Shown: positions 55,901 to 63,755 of the stretch, in pieces
How the letters are laid out: every line of letters starts with the position of its first letter
Position numbering within the stretch: position 1 is the stretch's first letter
Source: Bin87 sp965203985
GTDB taxonomy: Bacteria > Chloroflexota > Dehalococcoidia > Lucifugimonadales > UBA3495
Assembly: GCA_965203985.1 (NCBI GenBank)
Contig: CBDBDS010000002.1
Location: 757,714-821,713, forward strand
Direction of reading: 5' to 3'
DNA: 64,000 nucleotides
The notes under the pieces: generated by a model
Told to the model about the DNA's origin: nothing
Database searches by the model: none
Seen by the model: the letters and a program-made list of their open reading frames with translations, nothing else
Position numbers and translations under genes: made by a program

Positions 55901-56419
55901 CGTCCAGGGAACTATGACGTGCATGCACTCGGGAAGCTTGTCCTGGATGGCTCCAACCAGGTCCGAATACAGCGAGAGCTGCAGGATGGTGCCGCTGCGG
56001 GTTTCCCGGGCCAGCTTGGTGTCGGTCACCTCATAGGACCATCCGCCCAGCGCGCTGGGCACATCCACCCGGCGGAGAATGTCGGCGCGGCCGGCAAAGC
56101 GGCCGTGGCGCAGAGCGGCTTGGTAAATGACCTGATCACCGGCGCGCATTGCGGCAATGGTGTCAGCGACCGAGGCGTCGCCCACACCCACGCCCTCGAT
56201 GACAGTCACCTGCTCGCCCCGGTCCTTCAGATGTTCAATGTAGGCCTGTTCGTGAGCCAGGCCGCGCTCTCTCAGCAGCTCCAGCGTGGGGTCCCAGCCG
56301 GCAGGAGCGAAACGCTGCCCGCCCGCGACTTCATGGTTCAGCTCCGTGAGGCGCCGGCAGGCCAGATGGTTCACCAGGTCATTGGCGCTGAATTGGATCA
56401 CACCGTCAACGATTTCCAC
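52970..56419 (-). CDS. TM0106-type RecB-like nuclease fused to SF1 helicase
   Basis: A 1149-residue protein. Residues 1-235 are a Cas4/RecB-like nuclease: FSANDLVNHLACRRLTELNH with the first Cys, EVTDTKLA as the active-site strand, and a Cys trio CSVCRWSGDC near 218 that would bind an iron-sulfur cluster. Residues 300-500 form an RNase-H-like domain (DIFLDLEGDPF, IYHFAPYEPSAFKRL, GYNRDDC). The rest is an SF1 helicase with GPPGTGKTYTAARM near 756, VLFVDEAAQMS near 866 and GTVDKFQGQEAPVVIYSM. TM0106-family proteins process DNA ends and turn up in defence neighbourhoods. It starts 14 bp after the stop of the TIR-SAVED gene, so it may be read with the CBASS operon. Confidence 0.85.
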   Translation of the reverse strand: MEIVDGVIQFSANDLVNHLACRRLTELNHEVAGGQRFAPAGWDPTLELLRERGLAHEQAYIEHLKDRGEQVTVIEGVGVGDASVADTIAAMRAGDQVIYQAALRHGRFAGRADILRRVDVPSALGGWSYEVTDTKLARETRSGTILQLSLYSDLVGAIQDKLPECMHVIVPWTEFEPEQYRTGDYAAYYRFIRRWLESSVNGTGMSGVYPDPKEHCSVCRWSGDCSTRRRADDHLCLVAGISTSQITELTERAIDRTAKLAMEPLPITWQPKRGAQSGYARVREQARLQVESRDKDIPLYETLPPEPETGLARLPEPTVGDIFLDLEGDPFVGRGGLEYLIGYLTVDENGQEDYSALWGFTQEAEKRNFEEFVDWVMERWAECPDLHIYHFAPYEPSAFKRLMCRYATREEEVDRMLRAGLFVDLYRVVRGALRAGIESYSIKELEQFFAFTRWVPLSAANSALFAMSRALEFGDVEAIEESDMELVAGYNRDDCASTLHLRDWLEGIRTQLVAQGEAIARPVFDDGAASDAISERQMMIRALAERIAGDVDPWENDKDPQQYGRWVLANVLDWHRREEKATWWEYFRLSELSVEELTNERAALAGLEFIGAVDAPVQTPVHRYRFPTQETNLRDGQPLRAEGGDRLGDLVSLNTENYTVDIKKRRDTADVHPAAVFTHDHVNTGVLQEALLRLGHYVADHAITGDGPYRAARELLQRRAPNLVDEPIRADGETGLDAAMRIARTGDFGVLPIQGPPGTGKTYTAARMICELVRKGRRVGITANSHKVIANLLGEVMGAAEASSLDLRAVRKLTNEPEDDTPAGVTLTTDNGQVFRALKGSCRVAAGTAWLWARPEAMETVDVLFVDEAAQMSLANVLAVSHAGPNLVLVGDPQQLDQPMQGVHPEGTDGSALGHLLGDRQTISEAQGLFLEATWRLHPDVCTFTSEAFYEGKLTVHPGLGKQEVKSPGPITGTGLRFVPVSHHGNQSSSAEEVEAVASLVDGLTDGASRWIDREGLEHPVGLDDVLIIAPYNAQVFKIQERLPGANVGTVDKFQGQEAPVVIYSMATSTPEEAPHGMEFLYSANRLNVATSRARSVCVLVGSPELFTPECRSPRQMQLANAFCRYRESAVTVDLSVTTPSNPAPPVTC

Positions 56420-56432
56420 GTTATCTTACTCC

Positions 56433-57677
56433 TCACCGCCGGCTATTGATCAAAGCTGCCGGCTTATATATTCCAATCGGGTTTGATGGGATGTGCTCGT
56501 AGGTCTGGACCGGACCCAAGGTGTTCAGCAGTTGCCCTATGAGCATGGCCAGCCCAGCTGGCACAGCCATGAACAAGTGCACTCGCCCACTGATTACGTA
56601 ATCGCCTCGGGCCTGGCGAATAGCATCTACCGTTCGTCTGGCAAGGTCCACTGCTTGGCCGGGCGTTTCCAAAACGGCGCCCTGCCTGCTATCGTCGCGG
56701 TTGACGTGAACATACGCCCTGAATGGCCCAGTTTCACCTTCCGACGCCGCAACCGCCTGGGTGACGTCGTTATTGACGGAAACCAGAACTGCCAAATCGC
56801 CGGATTCAAGATCTCCGTCCAAGGTTATGACCGAAAAGCCGGTGTCCTCACGATAACTGTTCAGGCTCCAGATTTGCGTGTCGCCGCCCGGCATCCTTTG
56901 TTCCCAAGCGGCGTTGATGCCGGAAGTGGCCATTAGTTCACAACCGAGCGCAGTAGCCGCTGGCAACGACGCGAATCCGCTAACCAAGAGCTGTCTATGT
57001 GGGAGCACTTGCTCGACGGCTCGCTTCACATCGGTTAAGGCCGGCAGCAACTTCAGCCTCCAGGCCTCAGCCGACGCTTCACGGTCATAGTCGCCCCCAA
57101 ACCGGTGGCTCCAGTCGATGATCAATGCCGCCCCGGGCTGGTTGCCGCCGGCTCGTCTGGTGTTGAACGATATCCTCAGAGGCGCATCAGCGGGCAGATA
57201 AGTGGCGATGGCCTGCAATCGCTGCCTGAGTACCTGGTCGGCGACCTTGTCGATCTCCTCGTCCGTGGCCGGGTCGGAATCGATTCTGATCATGTTCCAA
57301 TTGGCTACGTTGAACAAGCTCACGCTGTTTCGTATCGCTGCGGCGGCCTCATGGTAGCCCAGGCCTCCGGCTGCCACGGGCACTACGAAAAATCCGTCGC
57401 CCCTGCCGTGACGCTCGACGGCTACCGGTGCTTCCACATTGCGTATCATTGGAGAGTCGGCCGTTTCGGGACTGATCCAAAGCACCGCGTTGGCCACGCC
57501 ATCGTCACGCAAGACCCTACGCAGTTCCGTTTCCGTGGGTTCGGTGTTCAGGTCGTCGACATCGCGCCAGGTGGGGATTCCTCGCTCGCGTTGGGAGGTA
57601 ATCAGCCGGGCACATTCGTCACTGCGGCTCCTGCGGTAACTGAGAAAGGAGCGACCGGTTGGATCAGTCATTTGCAA
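56433..57677 (-). CDS. TIR-SAVED effector of CBASS
   Basis: A 414-residue protein. The N-terminal TIR domain (about 8-105) begins FLSYRRSRSDECARLI and contains WRDVDDL and NAVLWISPE; a catalytic Glu is expected near PTETEL. The C-terminal SAVED domain (about 215-405) shows QLLVSGFASLPAATALGCEL, AVLVSVNNDVTQAV and VHLFMAVPAGLAMLIGQLLN. In characterised TIR-SAVED proteins a cyclic oligonucleotide makes SAVED stack into filaments and activates TIR to destroy NAD+. It overlaps the Cap3 gene by 10 bp and ends the CBASS operon. Confidence 0.9.
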   Translation of the reverse strand: MQMTDPTGRSFLSYRRSRSDECARLITSQRERGIPTWRDVDDLNTEPTETELRRVLRDDGVANAVLWISPETADSPMIRNVEAPVAVERHGRGDGFFVVPVAAGGLGYHEAAAAIRNSVSLFNVANWNMIRIDSDPATDEEIDKVADQVLRQRLQAIATYLPADAPLRISFNTRRAGGNQPGAALIIDWSHRFGGDYDREASAEAWRLKLLPALTDVKRAVEQVLPHRQLLVSGFASLPAATALGCELMATSGINAAWEQRMPGGDTQIWSLNSYREDTGFSVITLDGDLESGDLAVLVSVNNDVTQAVAASEGETGPFRAYVHVNRDDSRQGAVLETPGQAVDLARRTVDAIRQARGDYVISGRVHLFMAVPAGLAMLIGQLLNTLGPVQTYEHIPSNPIGIYKPAALINSRR

Positions 57678-58177
57678 TCTCCAGAAGAGCTGTCGTCACG
57701 CTCCGGCGTGAGTCGCACCGCCTTCTCATCGCGAGGGAAGATATGCATGGTCATCTCACAATCCGCGCCCGCGACCAGCAGGATCGGTTCCGGGCACCTG
57801 GCATCCTCGCTTTCGGCAATCTCATGCATTCGCCTGATGTCTGCAGAGCTGGGTTCAGGCGAACCCCCAGGGTGGTAGTGCCATTCGCCCAAGTAGTACT
57901 CTTTCTTTCGCCACAGGTCGCTAAGCAACTCCCGCAGTCCCTGGGTGCCTCTGTAGAACGCAGTTCGCCGCCGCCGAGAATCGGGCGGGGGCCCGGTGAC
58001 CCGGGTCACGATCGCCGTGTCCAGCATCTCGTTGTAATGGCCAATGAGCACTCCACCGGTCTCCAACGGGTGGGAATCGCGGCATAAATCCAGGATATGC
58101 GCCAACGGATCGGCGCCAATGGACAACCGGAACCGTTCGTCAGTAGACCTGAACACCGCATCAGTCGGGCAGGTCAT
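57668..58177 (-). CDS. cap3: Cap3 JAMM-type deconjugase of CBASS
   Basis: The start MTCPTDAVFRSTDERF (58177) overlaps the end of cap2 by 17 bp. The 169-residue protein is a JAB/MPN metalloprotease with the full zinc site: Glu in LETGGVLIGHY near 39, then GEWHYHPGGSPEPSSAD (HxH and Asp) near 97-112. In type II CBASS, Cap3 cuts the bond between the CD-NTase C-terminus and its targets and so opposes Cap2. Its presence makes this a full type II operon. Confidence 0.9.
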   Translation of the reverse strand: MTCPTDAVFRSTDERFRLSIGADPLAHILDLCRDSHPLETGGVLIGHYNEMLDTAIVTRVTGPPPDSRRRRTAFYRGTQGLRELLSDLWRKKEYYLGEWHYHPGGSPEPSSADIRRMHEIAESEDARCPEPILLVAGADCEMTMHIFPRDEKAVRLTPERDDSSSGDCK

Positions 58178-59969
58178 CGTTCTCGAACATCCTGATGCCC
58201 ACGAAGTCTCCATCTTCGTCTTCCTGTTGCTCCAAGACAGCAAAGGTCGAAGCGGTGGAAGGGTCATTGATGGCCTGTTCTATGAGCTTCACCGCGGCCC
58301 CGGTCATCATCCAGACGTCATCAATGCGGGCAGGATGCCTCGGATGCCAGCAGCCAGGACCGTCACGCGGCATTTCATCCAGTTCGTACTCCTCGGCTTC
58401 CAGACGAAGCCAGGGCTGAATCCGCTGTGTGAACTCATCGCGAGGGAACGATGTTCCATTCGCGGCAAAGAAGAACAGGCGACGAGCGTGCAGCCCCAGC
58501 GAGACCGATATGAGTGTCTTGCTTTCGTTCCAGAGGAACCGGCTCATCGCGGCTATTGTGTTGTCATCTCCGGTGGTGTCGATGACGACGCTGGCGCTTC
58601 CCACGCGCTCTTCGTTCTCCGCACCATTGGGCGGGAACGCGGCGTCGATGCCTGATATCCGGGCGTGCAACGTGGCGTCATTCAGTCTTTCGGCAACCCC
58701 AGTCGCCTTGGACCGGCCGACGTCTGAAACCGGCAGGGTGTGGCGCACCAGGTTGCCGGCTTCCAGAACGTCGGGATCGATGACGGTCAGGTCCCGGATA
58801 CCGGCCCGGGCCAGCATCTCGGCAAGCGCCGAGCCGACTGCTCCGGCTCCTATGATGAGAGCGGGACGGCGGGTTGCCGCCTCACCCAACCTGCCTCTGA
58901 CGGAAATCTCGTTCTGGTGCCAGTTTTCGCTCCCGAGCCATTGCAGGGCGGCGCCGTCGAAGATCGCGCTTTGTTTATACCCCAGCCATCTGCCTTGCTC
59001 GTTATTGCGGAACCCCTGCTGCCGCCCGGAACTTCGGTCCGGCAGGCGCAGAGCAAGCCAGTGCATTCTCAGTTCAGGACCACCGACCCTCTCCGGAATG
59101 GGAAACCCAATCAACAGTATGGCGAGTTTTTGCGACGCCATGACCAACGGCCGCAGCAGTCCTTCCAAATCGATGGATTGCTCCCTGAATGCTTGTCTGA
59201 GTTCGCCCCACGAAGCCGGCAATTGATAGGGTTTCAATATTGGCGCACTACGGGCCCTGACCCACGCAAACGATTGATCCCCGCGGGCGTCCAGCTCTCG
59301 ACCCCACTCCTGCTCTACCGCCGCTTGGCCCTTCCCAAGGTGGAACTCCGTCACTGCGAAGATCGGAGAGGCCGTATCCAGGGTCACCCCGCGGGCGGTT
59401 CCGCAACGTTTCCCCCTGGTCAGCCACCGCTGCAGCGACGCGACGCCCTCAGAGAAAGCGACCATGGAGGCGTCTGAACTGGGCACGTAGGGCAGCTCGT
59501 AGTAGTCCCCCACTTGGACAAGTTCGTCGCGCGACGCCAATTCCACCCAGGTTTGCGCCCGCTCCACATGCCAAGCCAACTTCCGTTCCGGCTCTGCCGG
59601 CTCGACGGCATATCCCAACCGCTGAAGCGGCGCCGATTCAGTCCAGGTGCACAACAATCCCGCGCGCCAGGGCCGATCGGGTTTGCCCGGTCCGTTGAAG
59701 TTCTGATGAGGGAACGTCTGGGTTATTCCGCCCACCTTGGCCGGCCAAATGCCGATCCTGTCATCCGGGTAGTTGTCGCCGACGAGAGCGAACCAAGCCG
59801 TCACCTGAGGGATCGGCCCGCCAAGCACGGTGTCCGCGGCGATGCGGAGATGGATCGCCCAGCGCCGTTCCTGCGGATACCACTCTGGCCGCGCCGGCAT
59901 CACCACTCCGGGCAGGTCCGCCAGGGAAGACAGACCCGCCCGAAGGTTGTTGCCGAGTTGAATCTCCAC
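58161..59969 (-). CDS. cap2: Cap2 E2-E1 conjugating enzyme of CBASS
   Basis: I start at the GTG at 59969, 7 bp after the CD-NTase stop, because the longer frame from 60095 runs antiparallel through the upstream gene's end in an unlikely reading. The roughly 602-residue protein has an E2-like N-terminal domain (PHQNFNGPGKPDRPWRAGLLC) and a ThiF/E1 adenylation domain: ALIIGAGAVGSALAEMLARA near 380, VIDPDVLEAGNLVRH, and a Cys in GPGCWHPRHPARIDD at the position of the E1 catalytic Cys. Cap2 attaches the CD-NTase C-terminus to partner proteins and primes the synthase. Confidence 0.88.
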   Translation of the reverse strand: MEIQLGNNLRAGLSSLADLPGVVMPARPEWYPQERRWAIHLRIAADTVLGGPIPQVTAWFALVGDNYPDDRIGIWPAKVGGITQTFPHQNFNGPGKPDRPWRAGLLCTWTESAPLQRLGYAVEPAEPERKLAWHVERAQTWVELASRDELVQVGDYYELPYVPSSDASMVAFSEGVASLQRWLTRGKRCGTARGVTLDTASPIFAVTEFHLGKGQAAVEQEWGRELDARGDQSFAWVRARSAPILKPYQLPASWGELRQAFREQSIDLEGLLRPLVMASQKLAILLIGFPIPERVGGPELRMHWLALRLPDRSSGRQQGFRNNEQGRWLGYKQSAIFDGAALQWLGSENWHQNEISVRGRLGEAATRRPALIIGAGAVGSALAEMLARAGIRDLTVIDPDVLEAGNLVRHTLPVSDVGRSKATGVAERLNDATLHARISGIDAAFPPNGAENEERVGSASVVIDTTGDDNTIAAMSRFLWNESKTLISVSLGLHARRLFFFAANGTSFPRDEFTQRIQPWLRLEAEEYELDEMPRDGPGCWHPRHPARIDDVWMMTGAAVKLIEQAINDPSTASTFAVLEQQEDEDGDFVGIRMFENDDLPD

Positions 59970-59976
59970 GATGCGA

Positions 59977-61008
59977 TTATCCGAACCGCCCGCCCTGAAG
60001 CTGACTGGGTCCCTCTCTGCGCGTGAAACTGCGCTGGTTGGGCCGCACCGGGTAGCGGTTGCCGAAGATCTGTTGCCACAGCCCGGCGCTCTCACCGGAG
60101 TCGGTGCTGTTCATGGCCTGACGGGCCACCCTGGCGGCGTTCTGGGCCTTCCGATGGAACTGGCCGAAATCCTGCGAGGTAATCCGTTTCAGCACGTTCT
60201 GCTCAGGTACTCCCCGGTCTGCTGAAAACGGAACCTGTCCTGCGCTGGCGTGCGATTGGTAACGCCGGTTGATCTCTTCCAGGGTTTCGGTGAAACCCTG
60301 AGCCAGGCTGGTCACTCCGTCCGGACAGCAATCGCCGACGATGTGCTCCAGCGGGTAGCTCTTCGGATGTTCCTGCTCCGGGTGCTGCGTTTGCCACCAC
60401 CATTTGACCAGCCGCACCACCGAATTGTAATGGCCGTTGGTCTTGCGGTTCTTATCCTGTGTCCACCTGATCTGTTCCCGAGGATGCGTGCGCTGCCAGA
60501 TGCGGGCTTCGCGGTCGGGGATCCAAAGAGGTTCGCTTTTCCATTGCCCCTCTACATCCCAGGAATCGCCGTAGGCGTGTTCTTGCGCGAGCTGGGACAA
60601 CAGGTTCTTCTCTTCCGTTTCAGAGGGCGCCGAGGTGAGCACCACATCCAGCTTCACGCCGGACATTTCGATGCCGATGGAACGCCCTTTCTTTTTCCAC
60701 TTTCCCTTGTAGTACCGGTTCAGGAACGGCACCAGCAGATTCATCGCCTGCTCCGGGGTGAACTTGTGCCGGTCGACCCTGGTCACGACCACCACGTCCA
60801 CGTCCGGTTTGTCATCGGCTTGAGGACGGATGCTGGTGTGGCGACGGTAGCTGCCTTGGAGAAACGTCTCGACGATCCATGGCTTGAGATCGTCGTCCGC
60901 CATGAGCCGCTCTCTCAAACGGATGTGTGCGTCCCGCAGAGCGTTTTGTTGCGAATCGGTAGGGCTGATCTCACTGACCAGCTCCCTCAGTTGATCGTTC
61001 AGTTCCAT
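59977..61008 (-). CDS. cdn: CD-NTase (cGAS/DncV-like cyclic oligonucleotide synthase) of CBASS
   Basis: A 343-residue protein with AGGAG seven bases before the ATG. The polymerase-beta-type active site is complete: FLQGSYRRHTS (Gly52-Ser53), then PDVDVVVVT (Asp69, Asp71), and the third Asp in MSGVKLDVVLTS near 120. A helical C-terminal domain follows. The protein ends QGGRFG, a C-terminal glycine, as needed for Cap2-mediated conjugation. On sensing infection it should make a cyclic oligonucleotide that activates the TIR-SAVED protein. First gene of the four-gene operon, transcribed leftward and divergent from the second crp-like gene. Confidence 0.92.
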   Translation of the reverse strand: MELNDQLRELVSEISPTDSQQNALRDAHIRLRERLMADDDLKPWIVETFLQGSYRRHTSIRPQADDKPDVDVVVVTRVDRHKFTPEQAMNLLVPFLNRYYKGKWKKKGRSIGIEMSGVKLDVVLTSAPSETEEKNLLSQLAQEHAYGDSWDVEGQWKSEPLWIPDREARIWQRTHPREQIRWTQDKNRKTNGHYNSVVRLVKWWWQTQHPEQEHPKSYPLEHIVGDCCPDGVTSLAQGFTETLEEINRRYQSHASAGQVPFSADRGVPEQNVLKRITSQDFGQFHRKAQNAARVARQAMNSTDSGESAGLWQQIFGNRYPVRPNQRSFTRREGPSQLQGGRFG

Positions 61009-61380
61009 CGATATCTCCTGTGATGGATGTGGTATCGGTGAAGAGCGTTTGCTGCGGTCGGATACGATCCGGCCTGCGCGGCTCCAGGATTATCAGCGTG
61101 GTAACGGTTACGGACGTACGCATCGGGCAGCGTAGTCCCGGCAGTGTCCGGACTGGCGGCATCCCGCAGGAGGCGCCATTTCTTGGCGGATAATCCTGCG
61201 CGTGATATGTCTCCCCGCAGGTCAGTCCGAACACCAAAGGTGGCCATCCGGAACGTTGGGATACGCAGACCAAAATTATCGCAAGCAGCCACCTCCAAAA
61301 CTGGGTACGCAATCATAAAGCCATATTAACAGCATATCATATGTCGGCTAACCTTCGCAATCTATGGCTGAAATTACACA
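61009..61380. other. Divergent region between CBASS and the crp-like gene
   Basis: No gene is supported. The region must hold the leftward CBASS promoter, which I could not place with confidence, and leads into the promoter of the crp-like gene. Confidence 0.4.
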
Positions 61381-61408
61381 TTTACAACGCGGCGTACAAC
61401 GCTATACT
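61381..61408 (+). promoter_or_regulatory. Promoter of the second crp-like gene with direct repeats
   Basis: TTTACA (61381-61386), a 16-bp spacer, then TATACT (61403-61408). TACAACGC occurs twice (61383-61390 and 61395-61402) inside the promoter, a likely operator. AACGCTATA is shared with the promoter of the first crp-like gene. Confidence 0.6.
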
Positions 61409-61438
61409 TGGTGGCAGTACCGAGGAGGTTGGATCACC

Positions 61439-62200
61439 ATGCCTGTCGAGATCGCTGGATTCGCCCAAGCCCTCGCTCGTTGCCCGGATTTCCAGACCGT
61501 CGAACCACCGGAACTGGAAGACGCTCTCACAGAAGCAACCGACCCGCTCGCGATGGAATACGTCGAAGCATCCGCGGATGCCCCATTGATCCGCTCCGGC
61601 TCGCTGTTCACTCACCTGCTTTTCGTCCAGCACGGGACCGTCGTTCCATGGCAGTATCCATACTCTGAGTTGGACGCCCCTTTCTTGATTGGCGAGCACG
61701 AGTTCCTGATGGGCGCCCAGCGATGGGTTGGCAGCTACTCAGCCGTTACCGAGGCTATCGTCGTGTGGATCCCCGTGGCGCTCATCGACCTCGTAGTCGA
61801 TCGGATCCCGCAGGTACGAGATCGGATGCACCAATTGGTGATGCGCCGCCTGGCACGCTTCTATTGGACTTCGCTAGCTACCAGCGGCACTCCGTCCTCC
61901 CGTGTGGCGGCAGCGCTTGTTTCTAGACTTGCCCTCGAAGGCAACGACCACGGCGAAGAAAAGACCATCCCAATCAGGCAAAAGGATCTCACTCGTCTAA
62001 CCGCCATGTCCCGTTCCGCTGTTGCGGACGGGCTGTCCGCGTTGGTGAAAGCAGACGTGATCCAACTGGGCGGTCGCAGCTCATCGAGATTTTCCGGCGT
62101 GGTCGAGATCCCTGACGTCGACCCCCTGAAGGATTATGCGTTTTCGGAAGTCCGAGACAAGGAGATCCGATCTTTGCTCGCTCCGTCGGATGACGAATGA
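61439..62200 (+). CDS. Crp/Fnr-family transcriptional regulator (copy 2)
   Basis: A 253-residue paralogue of the regulator at 17931, of identical length and with no gaps; by eye roughly 70% of residues match, including FTHLLFVQHGTVVPW, the dimer helix RMHQLVMRRLARFYWTSLAT and the recognition region MSRSAVADGLSAL. GAGGAGG lies ten bases before the ATG; an upstream in-frame ATG at 61364 has none. It is divergent from the CBASS operon (431 bp between starts) and lies upstream of SIR2-HerA. I infer that it controls one or both systems. The strict conservation of the DNA-reading helix suggests that both copies read the same operator. Confidence 0.87.
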   Translation: MPVEIAGFAQALARCPDFQTVEPPELEDALTEATDPLAMEYVEASADAPLIRSGSLFTHLLFVQHGTVVPWQYPYSELDAPFLIGEHEFLMGAQRWVGSYSAVTEAIVVWIPVALIDLVVDRIPQVRDRMHQLVMRRLARFYWTSLATSGTPSSRVAAALVSRLALEGNDHGEEKTIPIRQKDLTRLTAMSRSAVADGLSALVKADVIQLGGRSSSRFSGVVEIPDVDPLKDYAFSEVRDKEIRSLLAPSDDE

Positions 62201-62341
62201 ACAATGAGGACCCCGACTCGGCCGCAGCCAAGGTGGGGTCTACATTAATGGGACGATGAGAACCAGGTTGGCGGCCTTAACGCTCGTCTACCACCCGACG
62301 TGGGATCCCGATCTGACATCTTCCTTGACACGCATCGTGGT
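62201..62341. other. Short gene-free stretch after crp-like gene
   Basis: No gene or terminator is seen here. Confidence 0.3.
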
Positions 62342-62542
62342 TCACGCAACAGCCGTTACGTAAAACGGCCCTTCTCTCGGTAATGTGGAGTACATCGGTG
62401 GCGCCCAAGCCCAGCCCAAGGCACGAAAAAAGGCAGACTTTACGCCGAAGTCTGCCACTGTTAGCATCGAAATGTGCTCCGACATGGCTTTGTCCCGAAT
62501 CTCCGGTTGGGACAGTTCGCTGACTTTTGGGATAAAAGCCAT
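62342..62542 (-). CDS. Possible small leftward protein
   Basis: A 66-codon frame on the minus strand (MAFIPKVSELSQPEIRDKAM, ending FYVTAVA) lies between the crp-like and SIR2 genes. It has no strong ribosome-binding site, and a hairpin terminator lies inside it, which argues against full-length translation. A perfect palindrome GACAAATTTGTC (62555-62566) sits just upstream. It may instead be part of a short leftward RNA. Confidence 0.25.
   Translation of the reverse strand: MAFIPKVSELSQPEIRDKAMSEHISMLTVADFGVKSAFFRALGWAWAPPMYSTLPREGPFYVTAVA
62426..62456 (-). terminator. Leftward intrinsic terminator
   Basis: On the minus strand GGCAGACTT and AAGTCTGCC form a perfect 9-bp stem with a 7-base loop, followed directly by six T. 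It would stop transcription coming from the SIR2 side, where no leftward gene is known. Confidence 0.6.
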
Positions 62543-62615
62543 GTTGGAAAAACCAGACAAATTTGTCCGTTCCCAATCTCGGCTTCGAGACAAGCCACAA
62601 GAGAGTTGATTTTTG

Positions 62616-63755
62616 ATGCCTGGACACGACCCACTCCGATTTGTCAACGCCCTTAGTTCCAAGCTGGCCAGCAGAGCCCGGCATGTATGCGTGTTTCTCG
62701 GAGCAGGAACCTCAAGAGCCTGTGGCCTACCCGATGTGTCGCAATTAGAGAAGAGCGTTAAACAACGCCTTGAGCATGACGATGCAAAGCAACTATCACG
62801 CCAACTGAACGGGCGCAACCTTGAGCAGGCCCTGAGCCGAATCAGGCGGTTCGCAGCGTTGCTTGAGGGGGATTCCCAGTTGGAGGGACTAACTCGTGAA
62901 GCAGCAGAGGAATTAGACCGAAAGGTTTGCCAAGCTATAGTGGCTGAACTTTCCGTCGACAATGCGGATTTGCGGCCTGCGCTGCAATTCGCGGCTTGGG
63001 CTGCTCGGGCTGACTATCACTGGCCGTTGGAAGTTTTCACCGTTAACTACGATTTGCTCGTCGAGACAGCCTTTGAGCAAAGGCGGCTCCCTTACTTCGA
63101 CGGCTTCGTCGGTAATCTTCAAGGGAGATTCTACACTGACTTGGTGGAAGGGACCCCAGAAGAGCACGATCGTTGGATCCTGCCGTTGTTCGTACGGTTG
63201 TGGAAACTCCACGGTTCGGTAAACTGGGCTTGGGATACAGCAACTGACGCTGAAATTGTGCGGCTGGGCTCTCCCGTGTCGAGTGCCGCAGCTGCCATTT
63301 ACCCATCTGACGCGAAGTACGACGAGAGCCGGAGAATGCCGTTCTTGGTGCTACAAGACCGGTTCCGTCGAGCTCTTACGCAGCCAGAAACGCTTACCCT
63401 TGTTTCGGGTTATTCATTTGCCGATGAGCACCTTAACGAGATGCTCTTCGATGCAGCAGCGCGCCGTCCTCGTTCGGAGACCATCGTCTTCTGTTATTCG
63501 GAGATCCCGCCGGTCGTGCTGGAGCGAGCAGCCATGACCCCGAACCTGCAAGCAGTAACGACTGACAAGGCGATCCTCGGCGGACGATTAGCGACATGGG
63601 AGCCGCCAGCTGATCAGTCGGTTCCTGTCGACTTCTGGAACGATGAGAAGTTTACCCTCGGCGACTTTAGCAGCCTAACCGCGCACCTGGCGGTCAGTTC
63701 ACCTGAAGCGAGAAACGAAATTCCGAGAGAGGGAGGTGAAATTCTCGATGGTTGA
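62616..63755 (+). CDS. SIR2-family NADase of a SIR2-HerA system
   Basis: A 379-residue protein from the ATG at 62616. The Rossmann-type SIR2 signature is HVCVFLGAGTSRACGLPD near residue 25, followed by VFTVNYDLLVETAF near 142, the catalytic-type LWKLHGSVNW near 198 and VSGYSFADEHLNEML near 265. SIR2-like defence proteins degrade NAD+. The stop overlaps the start of the next gene by 8 bp, and that gene has a HerA-type N-terminus, matching the known SIR2-HerA anti-phage pair in which HerA assembles the complex. Confidence 0.87.
   Translation: MPGHDPLRFVNALSSKLASRARHVCVFLGAGTSRACGLPDVSQLEKSVKQRLEHDDAKQLSRQLNGRNLEQALSRIRRFAALLEGDSQLEGLTREAAEELDRKVCQAIVAELSVDNADLRPALQFAAWAARADYHWPLEVFTVNYDLLVETAFEQRRLPYFDGFVGNLQGRFYTDLVEGTPEEHDRWILPLFVRLWKLHGSVNWAWDTATDAEIVRLGSPVSSAAAAIYPSDAKYDESRRMPFLVLQDRFRRALTQPETLTLVSGYSFADEHLNEMLFDAAARRPRSETIVFCYSEIPPVVLERAAMTPNLQAVTTDKAILGGRLATWEPPADQSVPVDFWNDEKFTLGDFSSLTAHLAVSSPEARNEIPREGGEILDG

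Noticed and set aside
62277..62962. Long minus-strand frames across the SIR2 start
   Set aside because: Upstream parts are antisense to SIR2; only the 66-codon piece at 62342 was kept, at low confidence.
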